NCBI RefSeq assembly: GCF_014648135.1
Contig: NZ_BMQN01000032.1
Span: 1-15,598, forward strand
DNA: 15,598 nt
Direction: 5' to 3'
Source: Deinococcus sedimenti
GTDB taxonomy: Bacteria > Deinococcota > Deinococci > Deinococcales > Deinococcaceae
The notes under the pieces are model-generated. The model was not told the DNA's origin. It ran no database searches and was given only the letters and a program-made list of their open reading frames with translations. The position numbers and the translations under genes were made by a program. Position 1 is the first letter of the stretch. The number at the start of each line of letters is the position of its first letter. This document shows positions 5,693 to 12,523 of the stretch, one piece after another.

Positions 5693-7591
5693 TCAGCGGG
5701 GCGTGACAGTGCAGCTGCCCAGGCTGGTGCCGTTGTCCTTGCTGTCGCGGTGACTGCTGGCGTCGCCCTTCACGCTGCCCGTACTCAGGCCGCTCCTGTC
5801 GGCGCTGCACACCAGGAAGGTCTTGTCGGCGCGCTGCACGATCACCAGCAGTTCCTCGACATCGGCGCTGATCAGCAGGCTGCCCTTCTCGCTGCCGCGC
5901 GTGGCGCTACCCGCGAACCCCTCCTCCTCGTCCGGTTCGTCCAGGCTGACCGCGAAGGTCCCCACCCCGGGGAAGGCGACGTCCCAGCGCTGCCCAACCT
6001 TCAGACTCACGGGCCACTTCAGCGCCGCCGGGGTCGCGCCCGGCGTGGTGTCGCCCGCCGCGCCGGACGCGACCGTGCACGTTCCGGCGGCCACGCCCGG
6101 GTCCTTGCTGTTCTGGTAGGCCTTGGCGCTGCCGCGCAGCGTGCGGTCCACCATGCAGGTCAGGAAGGTCTTGTCGGGCCGCCCGACGATCAGCAGCAGG
6201 GAGTCGCCGTCCAGCGTGAACAGCGCGTCCCCCGTCTTGCCGCTCTGCGTGGCGGTGCCGGGGTAGTCGCCGTCACTGTCCTTCGCGCCCAGTTTCACGC
6301 TGTACGTGCCGCCCTGCGAGAACGTGACCGTCCACGCCTGCCCCGCCGCCAGCGCCGGAGGCCACGCGCCCGACTGGGGGGAGACCGTGGTGCCGGACGT
6401 GCTGGTGCCTGCCGTCCTGGCCTTCAGGCTGACCACGCAGTCCCCGGTGCGCGTTCCGTTGGACTCCAGGTTCGGGAAGGAGTACAGGCTGCCGGTCCAG
6501 TCGTTGCTGCTGGCCTTCACGCCGCCGGGTTCCACCACGCAGCTGCTGTACGCCTTGCCGTCCGGCGTCCACTCGACCCAGACCTCGTTGTCCTCCTGGT
6601 TGTAGTAGAAGAACGCCGTCTGGTCCTTGCTGCCGCTGCGCGCCCGGCCCTTCAGGCCGCCGTCATCGGTGACTTCCGTGAAATCGGTCGTCCAGGTGCC
6701 GGCCGCCGCGCCGCCCGTGACGCGCACCGTGCCGGTCACGCTGGCCCGCCCGGTCGCCAGCGCCGGGGGCCACACGCCGCCGCCCGCCCCGGCGCTGGTG
6801 TTCGCGGTGGGGGTCACGGCCGCGCCGCCACCCTTGCGGACCACGAAGCCCGTCACGTTCGGCGTGATCAGCCCCCACGCCAGCGCCAGGGGCCGCATGA
6901 ACGACGTGCGGGAATTGTTGTTCCCCGCCACGCCCGCCGAGTGCACCCCGATCAGCGCGCCGTTCTCATCGAACACTCCGCCGCCCGAGTTGCCGGGCCC
7001 GGTCTGCGCGTCATGCTTCACCCACTGCCGCCCGCTGCTGCTCAGGTCCTCCCCGGTGAAGCCGCCCACCGACCCGCGCGAGAACGACAGGGTCATGCCG
7101 CCCGTGCCCTGAAAGCCGAACACGTAGATGTCGTCCCCGATGCTCAGGGTGTTCGAGTCCCCGACCTCCACGTAGGGCAGGTTCAGTTTCCCGACCGGTT
7201 TCTCGTTGCGGTCCTCCATGATCTGCACGATGGCCAGGTCCAGGTTCGGGTCGGCGGCGATGACCTTGCCCCAGTACGTGAATACCGGTTCCTTGTCCGC
7301 GAACTGCACGACGCGCACCTGAATCCACGGGGACAGCTGCCGGGTGTCCGCATCGCCCACCACGTGGTAGTTCGTGAGGATGAACCCCTGCGGGCTGATG
7401 ATGCTGCCCGACCCGCGCGAGCCGTCCAGATCGCCGTTCGCATCGGTGGGCAGGAGCATGACGGTGGCCTGGATGATCCGCTCGCGCGTGGGTTTCGGCA
7501 GGGCCTGCGCGCCTGCTGTGGACAGCGCGGAGGTGCCCAGCATAGAGGCGGTCAGCAGGGCCGCGCCCGCCAGTCCCTTCAGGGTTCTCAT
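5693..7591 (-). CDS. Secreted HtrA-like serine protease with three C-terminal Cys-paired repeats
   Basis: A 632-aa exported protein. A Sec signal peptide (MRTLKGLAGAALLTASMLGT..., likely cut after AQA at 30) precedes an S1C trypsin-fold domain (about 35-245) with catalytic H76 (TNYHVV), D118 (NLDLAIV) and S202 (GPGNSGGGV). No PDZ domain follows. Instead there are three related repeats of roughly 100-120 aa starting WPPALATG (274), WPPALAAGQAW (410) and WPVSLKVGQRW (526). Repeats 2 and 3 share DKTFLxC. All six cysteines are in the repeats, two each (351/385, 479/505, 595/627), suggesting one disulfide per repeat. Thr/Ser/Gly/Ala-rich linkers separate the repeats. The family cleaves misfolded or specific envelope proteins; the repeats probably bind substrate or the cell surface. 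The ATG lacks a clear Shine-Dalgarno. It lies 52 bp after cobT and could be read through from the cob genes. Confidence 0.9.
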   Translation of the reverse strand: MRTLKGLAGAALLTASMLGTSALSTAGAQALPKPTRERIIQATVMLLPTDANGDLDGSRGSGSIISPQGFILTNYHVVGDADTRQLSPWIQVRVVQFADKEPVFTYWGKVIAADPNLDLAIVQIMEDRNEKPVGKLNLPYVEVGDSNTLSIGDDIYVFGFQGTGGMTLSFSRGSVGGFTGEDLSSSGRQWVKHDAQTGPGNSGGGVFDENGALIGVHSAGVAGNNNSRTSFMRPLALAWGLITPNVTGFVVRKGGGAAVTPTANTSAGAGGGVWPPALATGRASVTGTVRVTGGAAAGTWTTDFTEVTDDGGLKGRARSGSKDQTAFFYYNQEDNEVWVEWTPDGKAYSSCVVEPGGVKASSNDWTGSLYSFPNLESNGTRTGDCVVSLKARTAGTSTSGTTVSPQSGAWPPALAAGQAWTVTFSQGGTYSVKLGAKDSDGDYPGTATQSGKTGDALFTLDGDSLLLIVGRPDKTFLTCMVDRTLRGSAKAYQNSKDPGVAAGTCTVASGAAGDTTPGATPAALKWPVSLKVGQRWDVAFPGVGTFAVSLDEPDEEEGFAGSATRGSEKGSLLISADVEELLVIVQRADKTFLVCSADRSGLSTGSVKGDASSHRDSKDNGTSLGSCTVTPR

Positions 7592-7643
7592 AGGGTATTG
7601 AACCGCAGGTCAGGCGCTGCTGCCTAGCCCCCCGCAGCGGGCA

Positions 7644-8711
7644 TCACGCGCCGGGCACCCCGGCCTCCGCGAAGGTCCGCATCTCCCGCAGAGTCGCCGC
7701 CGCGCCCAGCAGGATCGGCGCGGCCAGCACGCCACCCGTCCCCTCGCCCAGACGCAGGTTCAGGTGAAACATGGGCTTCAGGCCCAGGTGCGCCAGCTGC
7801 GCCGCGTGCCCCACCTCGGCGCACTCCCCGGCGGGGAACAGGAAGTCCCGCAGGTGCGGCGCCAGGGCCACGCCCACCAGTGCCGCGCTGCCCTCCACGA
7901 ACCCGTCCAGGATCACCGCCCGGCGGCTCGCGGCGGCCTGCAGCATCATGCCCAGCATCGCCGCGATCTCGAAGCCCCCGAACTCGGCCAGTACCTCCAG
8001 CGGGTCGGTGGTCGGCGTGCGCTCCAGCCCCGCGCGGATCACGGCGACCTTGTGCGCCAGCCGCCCGTCGTCCACGCCGGTGCCGCGCCCCGTCACCCGC
8101 GCGGCGTCCAGGCCCAGCAGGCGCGCCGTGATCGCCGCCGCCGGAGTGGTGTTCCCGATGCCCATCTCACCGGGAATCAGGACGTCCGCGCCGTCCTCGA
8201 TCGCCCGGCGGGCCAGCGCCGCGCCCGCCAGGACCAGCACCTGCACCTCGTCCACGCTCATGGCCGCCTGCACGCTCAGGTCATGCGTGCCCCGCCGCAG
8301 CGCCGCGCGCACCAGCGCCGGATGCTCGGGCAGTTCCGCGTTCACCCCGGCGTCCATCACGTACACCCGCGCGCCCACTGCCCGCGCCAGCGCGTTCACC
8401 GCCGCGCCCCCTGGCCCCGCCGGGGTGTCCGCCAGGAAGTTCGCCACCATCGCCGGGGTCACCTCGGGCGGGTACGCACTCACGCCCGCGCGCGCCACGC
8501 CGTGGTCCCCCGCCGCGACGATCACCGCCACGCCGCGCGGATCGGGACGCTCGCGGCCCAGCACGCCTGCCAGCCGCACCGACAGCTCCTCCAGGTCCCC
8601 CAGCGCACCCGCCGGTTTCGTCAGCTGCGCCTGCCGCGCCCGCGCCCGCCCCATCGCGTCGGCATCGGCAGGCTGGATGGCGTTCAGGAGGGCCGTCAGA
8701 TCAGGAAGCAT
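7644..8711 (-). CDS. cobT: Nicotinate-nucleotide--dimethylbenzimidazole phosphoribosyltransferase
   Basis: A 355-aa protein of standard CobT length. It transfers ribose phosphate from nicotinate mononucleotide to 5,6-dimethylbenzimidazole, giving alpha-ribazole phosphate for the lower ligand of cobalamin. Family marks are TKPAGALGDLE (31-41), AAGDHGV (66-72), GEMGIGNTT (181-189), VTGRGTGVDD (206-215) and RLGEGTGG (320-327), where E323 corresponds to the catalytic base. It is cytoplasmic. ATG at 8711 has no strong Shine-Dalgarno and lies 19 bp past the cobC stop, so the genes are probably one transcript. The order cobS-cobC-cobT supplies three linked steps; no cobU/cobP or dimethylbenzimidazole synthesis gene is in the window. 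Confidence 0.95.
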   Translation of the reverse strand: MLPDLTALLNAIQPADADAMGRARARQAQLTKPAGALGDLEELSVRLAGVLGRERPDPRGVAVIVAAGDHGVARAGVSAYPPEVTPAMVANFLADTPAGPGGAAVNALARAVGARVYVMDAGVNAELPEHPALVRAALRRGTHDLSVQAAMSVDEVQVLVLAGAALARRAIEDGADVLIPGEMGIGNTTPAAAITARLLGLDAARVTGRGTGVDDGRLAHKVAVIRAGLERTPTTDPLEVLAEFGGFEIAAMLGMMLQAAASRRAVILDGFVEGSAALVGVALAPHLRDFLFPAGECAEVGHAAQLAHLGLKPMFHLNLRLGEGTGGVLAAPILLGAAATLREMRTFAEAGVPGA

Positions 8712-8730
8712 CAGGGGGCATTGTGCCGCG

Positions 8731-9303
8731 TCAGACGGGTGGGCGTAGTCCGGTCAGCCACCAGTGTCCGGCTTCGCGGCGCAGGGTGGCGACCGTGCCG
8801 GGCGGGGCGGCCACGGCGGACAGGTTCACGGTCAGGCGCAGCGCGGCCAGCAGCGGCCCGGCGTGCGTGAAGGCCACCACCTCGCCCGCCGGGAGGGTGT
8901 CTAGCCACCCCTGCACGCGGGTGTGGAAGCCCTGCCCGGTGTCGCCGCCGGGGGGACCGTGGGGACTGGCGGGGTCGCTCAGCGCGTCGATCCAGGCGCG
9001 GGGCGCGTCGCCGTGCGCGGCTTCCAGGTCGGCCCAGGTGTGCCCGGCCATCACGCCAAAGTCCGCCTCGGCCAGCGCCGGATGGGGGAGGGCGCCCGGG
9101 AACCCAGCCAGCCGCGCGGTCTGCCGGGCGCGGCCCAGCGGGGACGTGAACGCCAGCGCGCTCCGGGGCAGGTTAAGGGTGCGGGCGAGCGCCTCCCCGG
9201 CGTCGGTCAGGGGCGCGTCCTCGTGCGGGTGCGGGTAGCGGCGCTGCGCGTTCGGGAGGGTCGGCGCGTGACGCACGAGGTGCAGCGTCAGGGCGTCCGG
9301 CAC
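8731..9303 (-). CDS. cobC: Histidine phosphatase, probable alpha-ribazole phosphatase
   Basis: A 190-aa member of the histidine phosphatase (phosphoglycerate-mutase-like) superfamily. LVRHAPT at 9-15 carries the phospho-accepting H12, [11 protein letters not shown] at 53-63 has the conserved Arg, E79 lies in EADFG, and H147 in FTHAGPL completes the site. The superfamily is broad, but the position between cobS and cobT strongly suggests CobC, which removes the 5'-phosphate of alpha-ribazole phosphate or of cobalamin phosphate. Its length and the [12 protein letters not shown] block fit CobC. The start is GTG at 9303, only 3 nt after the cobS stop, so translation is likely coupled. Specificity is inferred from context. 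Confidence 0.87.
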   Translation of the reverse strand: MPDALTLHLVRHAPTLPNAQRRYPHPHEDAPLTDAGEALARTLNLPRSALAFTSPLGRARQTARLAGFPGALPHPALAEADFGVMAGHTWADLEAAHGDAPRAWIDALSDPASPHGPPGGDTGQGFHTRVQGWLDTLPAGEVVAFTHAGPLLAALRLTVNLSAVAAPPGTVATLRREAGHWWLTGLRPPV

Positions 9304-9306
9304 GGC

Positions 9307-10026
9307 TCAGCGGCCCCAGGCGAACGCGCCCAGCGCGAGCAGTTCCGCCGTGACGACGATCATCCCGTACGTGTCGCCGTTCAGGCCGCCGCCCAGCCGC
9401 CGCGCCGCGAACGCCGCGACCAGCAGCGCGCCCACCAGCGCCGCGAGCCACGCGATCCACGCGCCGGGCACCAGCAGGGCCGGTGCGGCCAGCAGCAGCG
9501 CGGCCCACACGCGACCCTCGCGCGAACGGGCGCCCAGGCTCTCGGCGCGTGCCGCCGGGTAGGTGTTCATGGGAATCAGCAGCAGCGTCCGCGCGGCCAC
9601 CGCCGCCACCAGCGGCGCCAGCGGCGGAACCGGGGCGGACAGCAGGCTCCAGAGCAGCAGCAGGTACAGCCCCCCGGTCGCCAGCCCGAACGCGCCCATG
9701 TGCACGTCGCGCAGGATCACCAGTCGCTCGGCGGGGGTCTTCATGGCGAACAGGGCGTCGGCGCTGTCGACCAGCCCGTCGAAGTGCAGCATGCCGGTCA
9801 GCAGCAGCCACGCGCCCACGCCCAGCGCGGCCACCACCCCGCCGGGCAGCGGCAAGTCCAGCCACAGCAGCCCCGCCACCGCGCCGCCCACCGCGTACCC
9901 GGCCAGCGGGTAGTACGCACTGGCCCGCGCGAAATCCCCGTCCCGGACCTCCGTGATATGCGGCAGGGGTAGGGTCGTCAGGAACGTCAGCGCCAGGTGC
10001 GCCGCGCGCAGCTGATCCCGTATCAC
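9307..10026 (-). CDS. cobS: Adenosylcobinamide-GDP ribazoletransferase (cobalamin synthase)
   Basis: A 239-aa integral membrane enzyme that joins adenosylcobinamide-GDP to alpha-ribazole (or its phosphate), the final assembly step for the nucleotide loop. The signature [15 protein letters not shown] (79-93) contains the conserved acidic residues, RDVHMGAFG (106-114) follows, and [11 protein letters not shown] (212-222) near the C-terminus is diagnostic. Several hydrophobic stretches (about 40-58, 62-80, 115-132, 136-152, 173-208, 222-236) fit the multi-span family topology. The start is GTG at 10026 with a weak TGGAAA upstream. It is first of the cobS-cobC-cobT set. No cobalamin riboswitch B12 box is visible in the 112 bp upstream. 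Confidence 0.95.
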   Translation of the reverse strand: MIRDQLRAAHLALTFLTTLPLPHITEVRDGDFARASAYYPLAGYAVGGAVAGLLWLDLPLPGGVVAALGVGAWLLLTGMLHFDGLVDSADALFAMKTPAERLVILRDVHMGAFGLATGGLYLLLLWSLLSAPVPPLAPLVAAVAARTLLLIPMNTYPAARAESLGARSREGRVWAALLLAAPALLVPGAWIAWLAALVGALLVAAFAARRLGGGLNGDTYGMIVVTAELLALGAFAWGR

Positions 10027-10060
10027 GGCGTTTCCAGGCAGATGGAACGCTGGACGTGAC

Positions 10061-10083
10061 GGGGGTGGCGTCCGCTCACCCCC
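10061..10083. terminator. GC-rich hairpin downstream of the MntR-like gene
   Basis: GGGGGTG (10061-10067) and CACCCCC (10077-10083) form a 7-bp stem with a 9-nt loop. It lies 55 bp beyond the stop of the DtxR-family gene, in the gap before cobS, so it could end that transcript. No U tract follows. Confidence 0.4.
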
Positions 10084-10089
10084 ACCCGG

Positions 10090-10110
10090 CCTCGCCCCTC
10101 AAGGGGGAGG
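10090..10110. repeat. Short palindromic GC-rich element (REP-like)
   Basis: CCTC-G-CCCC-TCAA-GGGG-GAGG forms a hairpin with one bulged base. With the CTCACCCCCACCCGGCCTCG before it, it resembles the dispersed intergenic palindromes found in many GC-rich genomes (CACCCCCACCC...CCCCTCAAGGGGGAGG style). Whether it is repeated elsewhere cannot be seen here. No gene fits in 10027-10138. Confidence 0.4.
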
Positions 10111-10138
10111 AGAGAGCCTGGCGCCTCTGGCCTGGGCA

Positions 10139-10801
10139 TCACGGGGTCTGCACGTGGATCTGCGCCGCAACACCCAGGGACAGCGTCAGGGTGTGGTCGG
10201 TCGCCCAGACGGTCAGGGTGCCCAGCGCGGCGTCCACGGCGTCCAGCCGCAGCGGCGCGCCTGGCGTGAGTCCGGCGGCCACCAGGGCCCGCAGCTGATC
10301 GGCGTCCCCGTCCGGGACGCGCGCCACGGTCGCCGTGTCCCCGGTCGCCAGCTGCGACAGGCGCCGCTGCGGCTGGTGCGGCAACTCGCCGTCCAGGGTG
10401 GGGATCGGGTCGCCGTGCGGGTCGTGCGTGGGGTCACCCAGCCACGCCGCGATGCGCGCCTCCAGCCGCTCGCTCAGCGCGTGCTCGAGGCGCTCGGCTT
10501 CCTCGTGCACCTCGTCCAGCGGGACGCCCAGCGCGCGGTGCAGGAACAGTTCCAGCAGCCGGTGGTGCCGCAGGACCTCCAGCGCCACCCGCTCGCCCTC
10601 GGCGGTCAGTTGCGCGCCCTGATACGGCGCGTGCGACACGAGGCCCTGCTCGGTCAGTTTGCGGAGCATGCCGGTCACGCTGGCGGGCGCGACCTCCAGC
10701 GCCGCCGCGAGCGCCTGGGTGTTCACCTTCCCCGACTGTCCCAGCATGTACAGGTGCTTCAGGTAATCCTCCGCCGAGCGGGACAGGGAACGGCCGGTCA
10801 T
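10139..10801 (-). CDS. DtxR-family metal-dependent regulator, MntR-like
   Basis: A 220-aa protein: winged HTH (about 1-70), dimerisation and metal-binding domain (71-140), and a C-terminal SH3-like/FeoA-type domain (about 145-218). Aligning by eye with Bacillus MntR, D12 in AEDYLKHLY takes the place of the DtxR Met10, a substitution typical of Mn sensors. H80, E103, E106 and H107 match the other MntR ligands, though the E11 equivalent is Lys15. E84 and H99 fit the second DtxR site. It therefore likely senses Mn(II) (possibly Fe) and represses uptake genes, none of which is in the window. The ATG at 10801 was chosen over an upstream in-frame start that would run into the sigma gene. TACACT lies 7 nt before it, a leaderless arrangement. 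It diverges from the ECF sigma gene. Confidence 0.9.
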   Translation of the reverse strand: MTGRSLSRSAEDYLKHLYMLGQSGKVNTQALAAALEVAPASVTGMLRKLTEQGLVSHAPYQGAQLTAEGERVALEVLRHHRLLELFLHRALGVPLDEVHEEAERLEHALSERLEARIAAWLGDPTHDPHGDPIPTLDGELPHQPQRRLSQLATGDTATVARVPDGDADQLRALVAAGLTPGAPLRLDAVDAALGTLTVWATDHTLTLSLGVAAQIHVQTP

Positions 10802-10808
10802 GCCGCCC

Positions 10809-10814
10809 AGTGTA
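10809..10814 (-). promoter_or_regulatory. Leaderless -10 box for the MntR-like gene
   Basis: TACACT on the - strand ends 7 nt before the ATG at 10801 and fits TANNNT. No convincing -35 is visible. It sits 14 bp from the -35 element of the divergent sigma-factor promoter, so the two promoters are back to back in 65 bp. Confidence 0.5.
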
Positions 10815-10828
10815 GCGGCACCGCAGAT

Positions 10829-10858
10829 GGGAACTTTTTCGCGGCGGGCCTCCTCTAA
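10829..10858 (+). promoter_or_regulatory. Sigma-E-type (ECF) promoter of the sigma-factor operon
   Basis: GGGAACTTTTTCG at 10829-10841 contains GGAACTT (10830-10836), then 17 nt, then TCTAA (10854-10858). This closely matches the E. coli sigma-E consensus GGAACTT-N16-TCTAA. The start codon is 8 nt after the -10 box, so the transcript is leaderless or nearly so. The same two blocks at the same spacing recur at 12445-12474. Autoregulation by the ECF factor encoded here is the natural reading. Confidence 0.75.
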
Positions 10859-10866
10859 GGTATGAG

Positions 10867-11421
10867 GTGCCCTTGAATGACCCACACGACACCCTGTCCG
10901 ACCTGCACCTCGCGCGCCTGGCTGCGCGGGACGAGCGGGCCTTCGAGGCGCTCGTGAGAACGCACGCGCCACAGGTGCACCGCCTCGCCGCCAGCCTCGT
11001 GGGGCCCGGCGCGGCGGACGACGTCGTGCAGGACGTGTTCATCGCCGCGCACAAGGCCCTCGGGGGCTTCCGGGGCGAGGCGAGCCTGAGCACCTGGCTG
11101 CACCGCATCACCCTGAACGCCTGCCACAAGGCGCTCGGCGCGCGGCAGACCGTGACGCTGGAGGACACCCCGGAACCCCACGCGCCGCACAATCCGGTCC
11201 GCGCGGGCGAGCAGGCGCAGGTCCGCGACCGCCTGGCCCGTGCGCTGGCGCAGCTGCCGCCCGATCAGCGCGAGGCGGTCGCCCTGCGGGAACTGTCGGG
11301 CCTGGACTACGCCGAGATCGCCGCGCTGACCGGCGCGGAGCTCGGCACCGTGAAGAGCCGCATCAACCGGGGCCGCGCGGCCCTGCGCGCCCTGCTCACC
11401 CGCGCCGGAGTGACCCCATGA
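10867..11421 (+). CDS. ECF-type RNA polymerase sigma factor (RpoE-like)
   Basis: A 184-aa group IV sigma factor. Sigma2 spans about 13-95, with the [21 protein letters not shown] helix for core binding and -10 recognition and [14 protein letters not shown] after it. Sigma4 spans about 121-178 with [23 protein letters not shown] and the recognition helix [17 protein letters not shown]. No sigma3 region or long C-terminal extension is present. The start is GTG at 10867, 8 nt after a sigma-E-type -10 box and without a Shine-Dalgarno. The stop overlaps the next ATG (ATGA). An overlapping membrane protein and an RseB-like protein follow, so activity is probably held at the membrane and released by envelope stress. 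Confidence 0.95.
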   Translation: MPLNDPHDTLSDLHLARLAARDERAFEALVRTHAPQVHRLAASLVGPGAADDVVQDVFIAAHKALGGFRGEASLSTWLHRITLNACHKALGARQTVTLEDTPEPHAPHNPVRAGEQAQVRDRLARALAQLPPDQREAVALRELSGLDYAEIAALTGAELGTVKSRINRGRAALRALLTRAGVTP

Positions 11422-11717
11422 CCCACGACCCCGACGACCACACTGATGACCATACCGACGAATTCGACGAACTGGACACCCTGTTCGCCCAGGCGCGCAC
11501 GCTGACCCCCGCCGACCTGGGCGCCGCCGACCGCTTCCTGACCCGCCGCCGCGCCGCCCGCACCCGCAGCCGCGCGGGGTGGCTGACCGGCGCGCTGGCC
11601 TCGGCAGCCCTGGTGGCGGGCCTGACCGTCCTGCGCCCCGCCACGCAACTGCCCGGCCCGCTGCCCAGCAGCGCCGCGTACGACGCCTACCAGAGCGCCT
11701 GGGGAGCCGACTGGTGA
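11418..11717 (+). CDS. Probable membrane anti-sigma factor (RseA-like by position)
   Basis: A 99-aa protein with a very acidic N-terminus ([17 protein letters not shown]), a helix ([23 protein letters not shown]), a basic stretch ([11 protein letters not shown]) and one transmembrane helix at about 54-72. A short tail of about 27 residues is probably outside. The basic residues before the helix put the N-terminus in the cytoplasm, where it could bind the sigma factor. There is no HxxxCxxC zinc motif and no cysteine at all. The external tail is much shorter than that of E. coli RseA (about 95 aa). The role is assigned from gene order and topology, not sequence similarity. The start overlaps the sigma stop (ATGA) and the stop overlaps the next GTG (GTGA), so all three are translationally coupled. 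Confidence 0.75.
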   Translation: MTHDPDDHTDDHTDEFDELDTLFAQARTLTPADLGAADRFLTRRRAARTRSRAGWLTGALASAALVAGLTVLRPATQLPGPLPSSAAYDAYQSAWGADW

Positions 11718-12481
11718 CACGCTTCCTGCTCCTGCTGACGCTGACCCTGGGTACCGCGCACGCGGGCGACCTGGAGGACGTCCAGGCCGCGCTGAAGAGG
11801 GCCCGCACCCAGGTGGCGCGCGGGCAGGCCGAGGTGACCGTGCTGTTCCCCCCACGCCCCGACCCCACTCGCACGGCCACGCAACTGCCCGCCCTGACGG
11901 TGCGGCCCGCGCTGTTCGCGAAGAACTTCAACGTGACCCGCGGCGGCACCGAGCAGGTCGCCGGGCGCGACGCGGCGCGCTTCACCCTGACCCCGAAGGT
12001 CGGCGACGCCGCCCGCTGGACGCTGTGGGTGGACCTGCAGTGGAACGTGCCGCTGGCCTTCGAGGAACGCGGCGCGGACGGCACCCTCGCGCGGCGCGCC
12101 GCGCTGATCCGCGTGCAGGCAGGGACTGCCCGTGTGACCCGCCCGGCCCCGCCCGCCGCGCCCGATGGCCTGCGCGCCGCGCTGACCCGCGCCCTGCCGG
12201 GCCTGCGACTCCCGCCGGGCTTCACGCCCGTCGGTGTGCAGGCGCGCGGCAAGGGGCTGGAGGTCGCCCTGACCGACGGTCTGAACGTCCTGGCGCTGGT
12301 CGTTGCGCCGCAGGACGTGAAGGCCGCGCCGGGCGTCGCGTCGCGCCGCGTGGGCAGGCTGTTCGTGTGGCTGGTCGGCAACCTGCCGCAGAGCACGCTC
12401 CAGGCCGCCCTGGCAGGCATCCGCAGCGCCACGCCGGACCCGCTGGGAACTTTTTCGACTCCCGCCGACTCCAATCCATAA
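11714..12481 (+). CDS. RseB/MucB-like exported protein
   Basis: A 255-aa protein with signal peptide [17 protein letters not shown], cut before GDLEDVQ. The middle ([16 protein letters not shown], then [23 protein letters not shown], about 80-123) follows the RseB/LolA-type pattern of AGR...L.PKD..RYGYRLWLD..TGLPL. The end ([11 protein letters not shown] at 166-176, [10 protein letters not shown] at 188-197, [26 protein letters not shown] at 211-236) follows the RseB C-terminal domain, including its VGELPPQTAKRIA-like block. RseB binds RseA outside the membrane and shields it from DegS; lipopolysaccharide or lipids release it. The N-terminal domain is shorter than in E. coli (318 aa total). 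The start is GTG at 11714 overlapping the previous stop. Its last codons contain the second sigma-E-type promoter. Assignment is by eye and moderately confident. Confidence 0.7.
   Translation: MTRFLLLLTLTLGTAHAGDLEDVQAALKRARTQVARGQAEVTVLFPPRPDPTRTATQLPALTVRPALFAKNFNVTRGGTEQVAGRDAARFTLTPKVGDAARWTLWVDLQWNVPLAFEERGADGTLARRAALIRVQAGTARVTRPAPPAAPDGLRAALTRALPGLRLPPGFTPVGVQARGKGLEVALTDGLNVLALVVAPQDVKAAPGVASRRVGRLFVWLVGNLPQSTLQAALAGIRSATPDPLGTFSTPADSNP
12445..12474 (+). promoter_or_regulatory. Second sigma-E-type (ECF) promoter, driving the DUF1800 operon
   Basis: GGGAACTTTTTCG at 12445-12457 is identical to the block before the sigma gene. GGAACTT (12446-12452), 17 nt and TCCAA (12470-12474) repeat its spacing exactly. 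It lies inside the last codons of the rseB-like gene. Transcription would start near 12481 and give a leader of about 43 nt with an AAGGAG Shine-Dalgarno before the ATG at 12524. Confidence 0.72.
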
Positions 12482-12523
12482 CGCCCCCCCACCCGGTTCC
12501 TGACTGCCGCAAGGAGTTTGTTC

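Noticed and set aside
5669..7627. Long open + strand frame covering the protease gene
   Set aside because: It is Arg/Ala/Gly/His-rich and low in complexity, while the - strand encodes a signal peptide, catalytic triad and repeats.
10027..10138. Possible adenosylcobalamin riboswitch upstream of cobS
   Set aside because: The space is only 112 bp, there is no recognisable B12 box (GCCACTG-like), and the visible hairpins are simple GC-rich palindromes.
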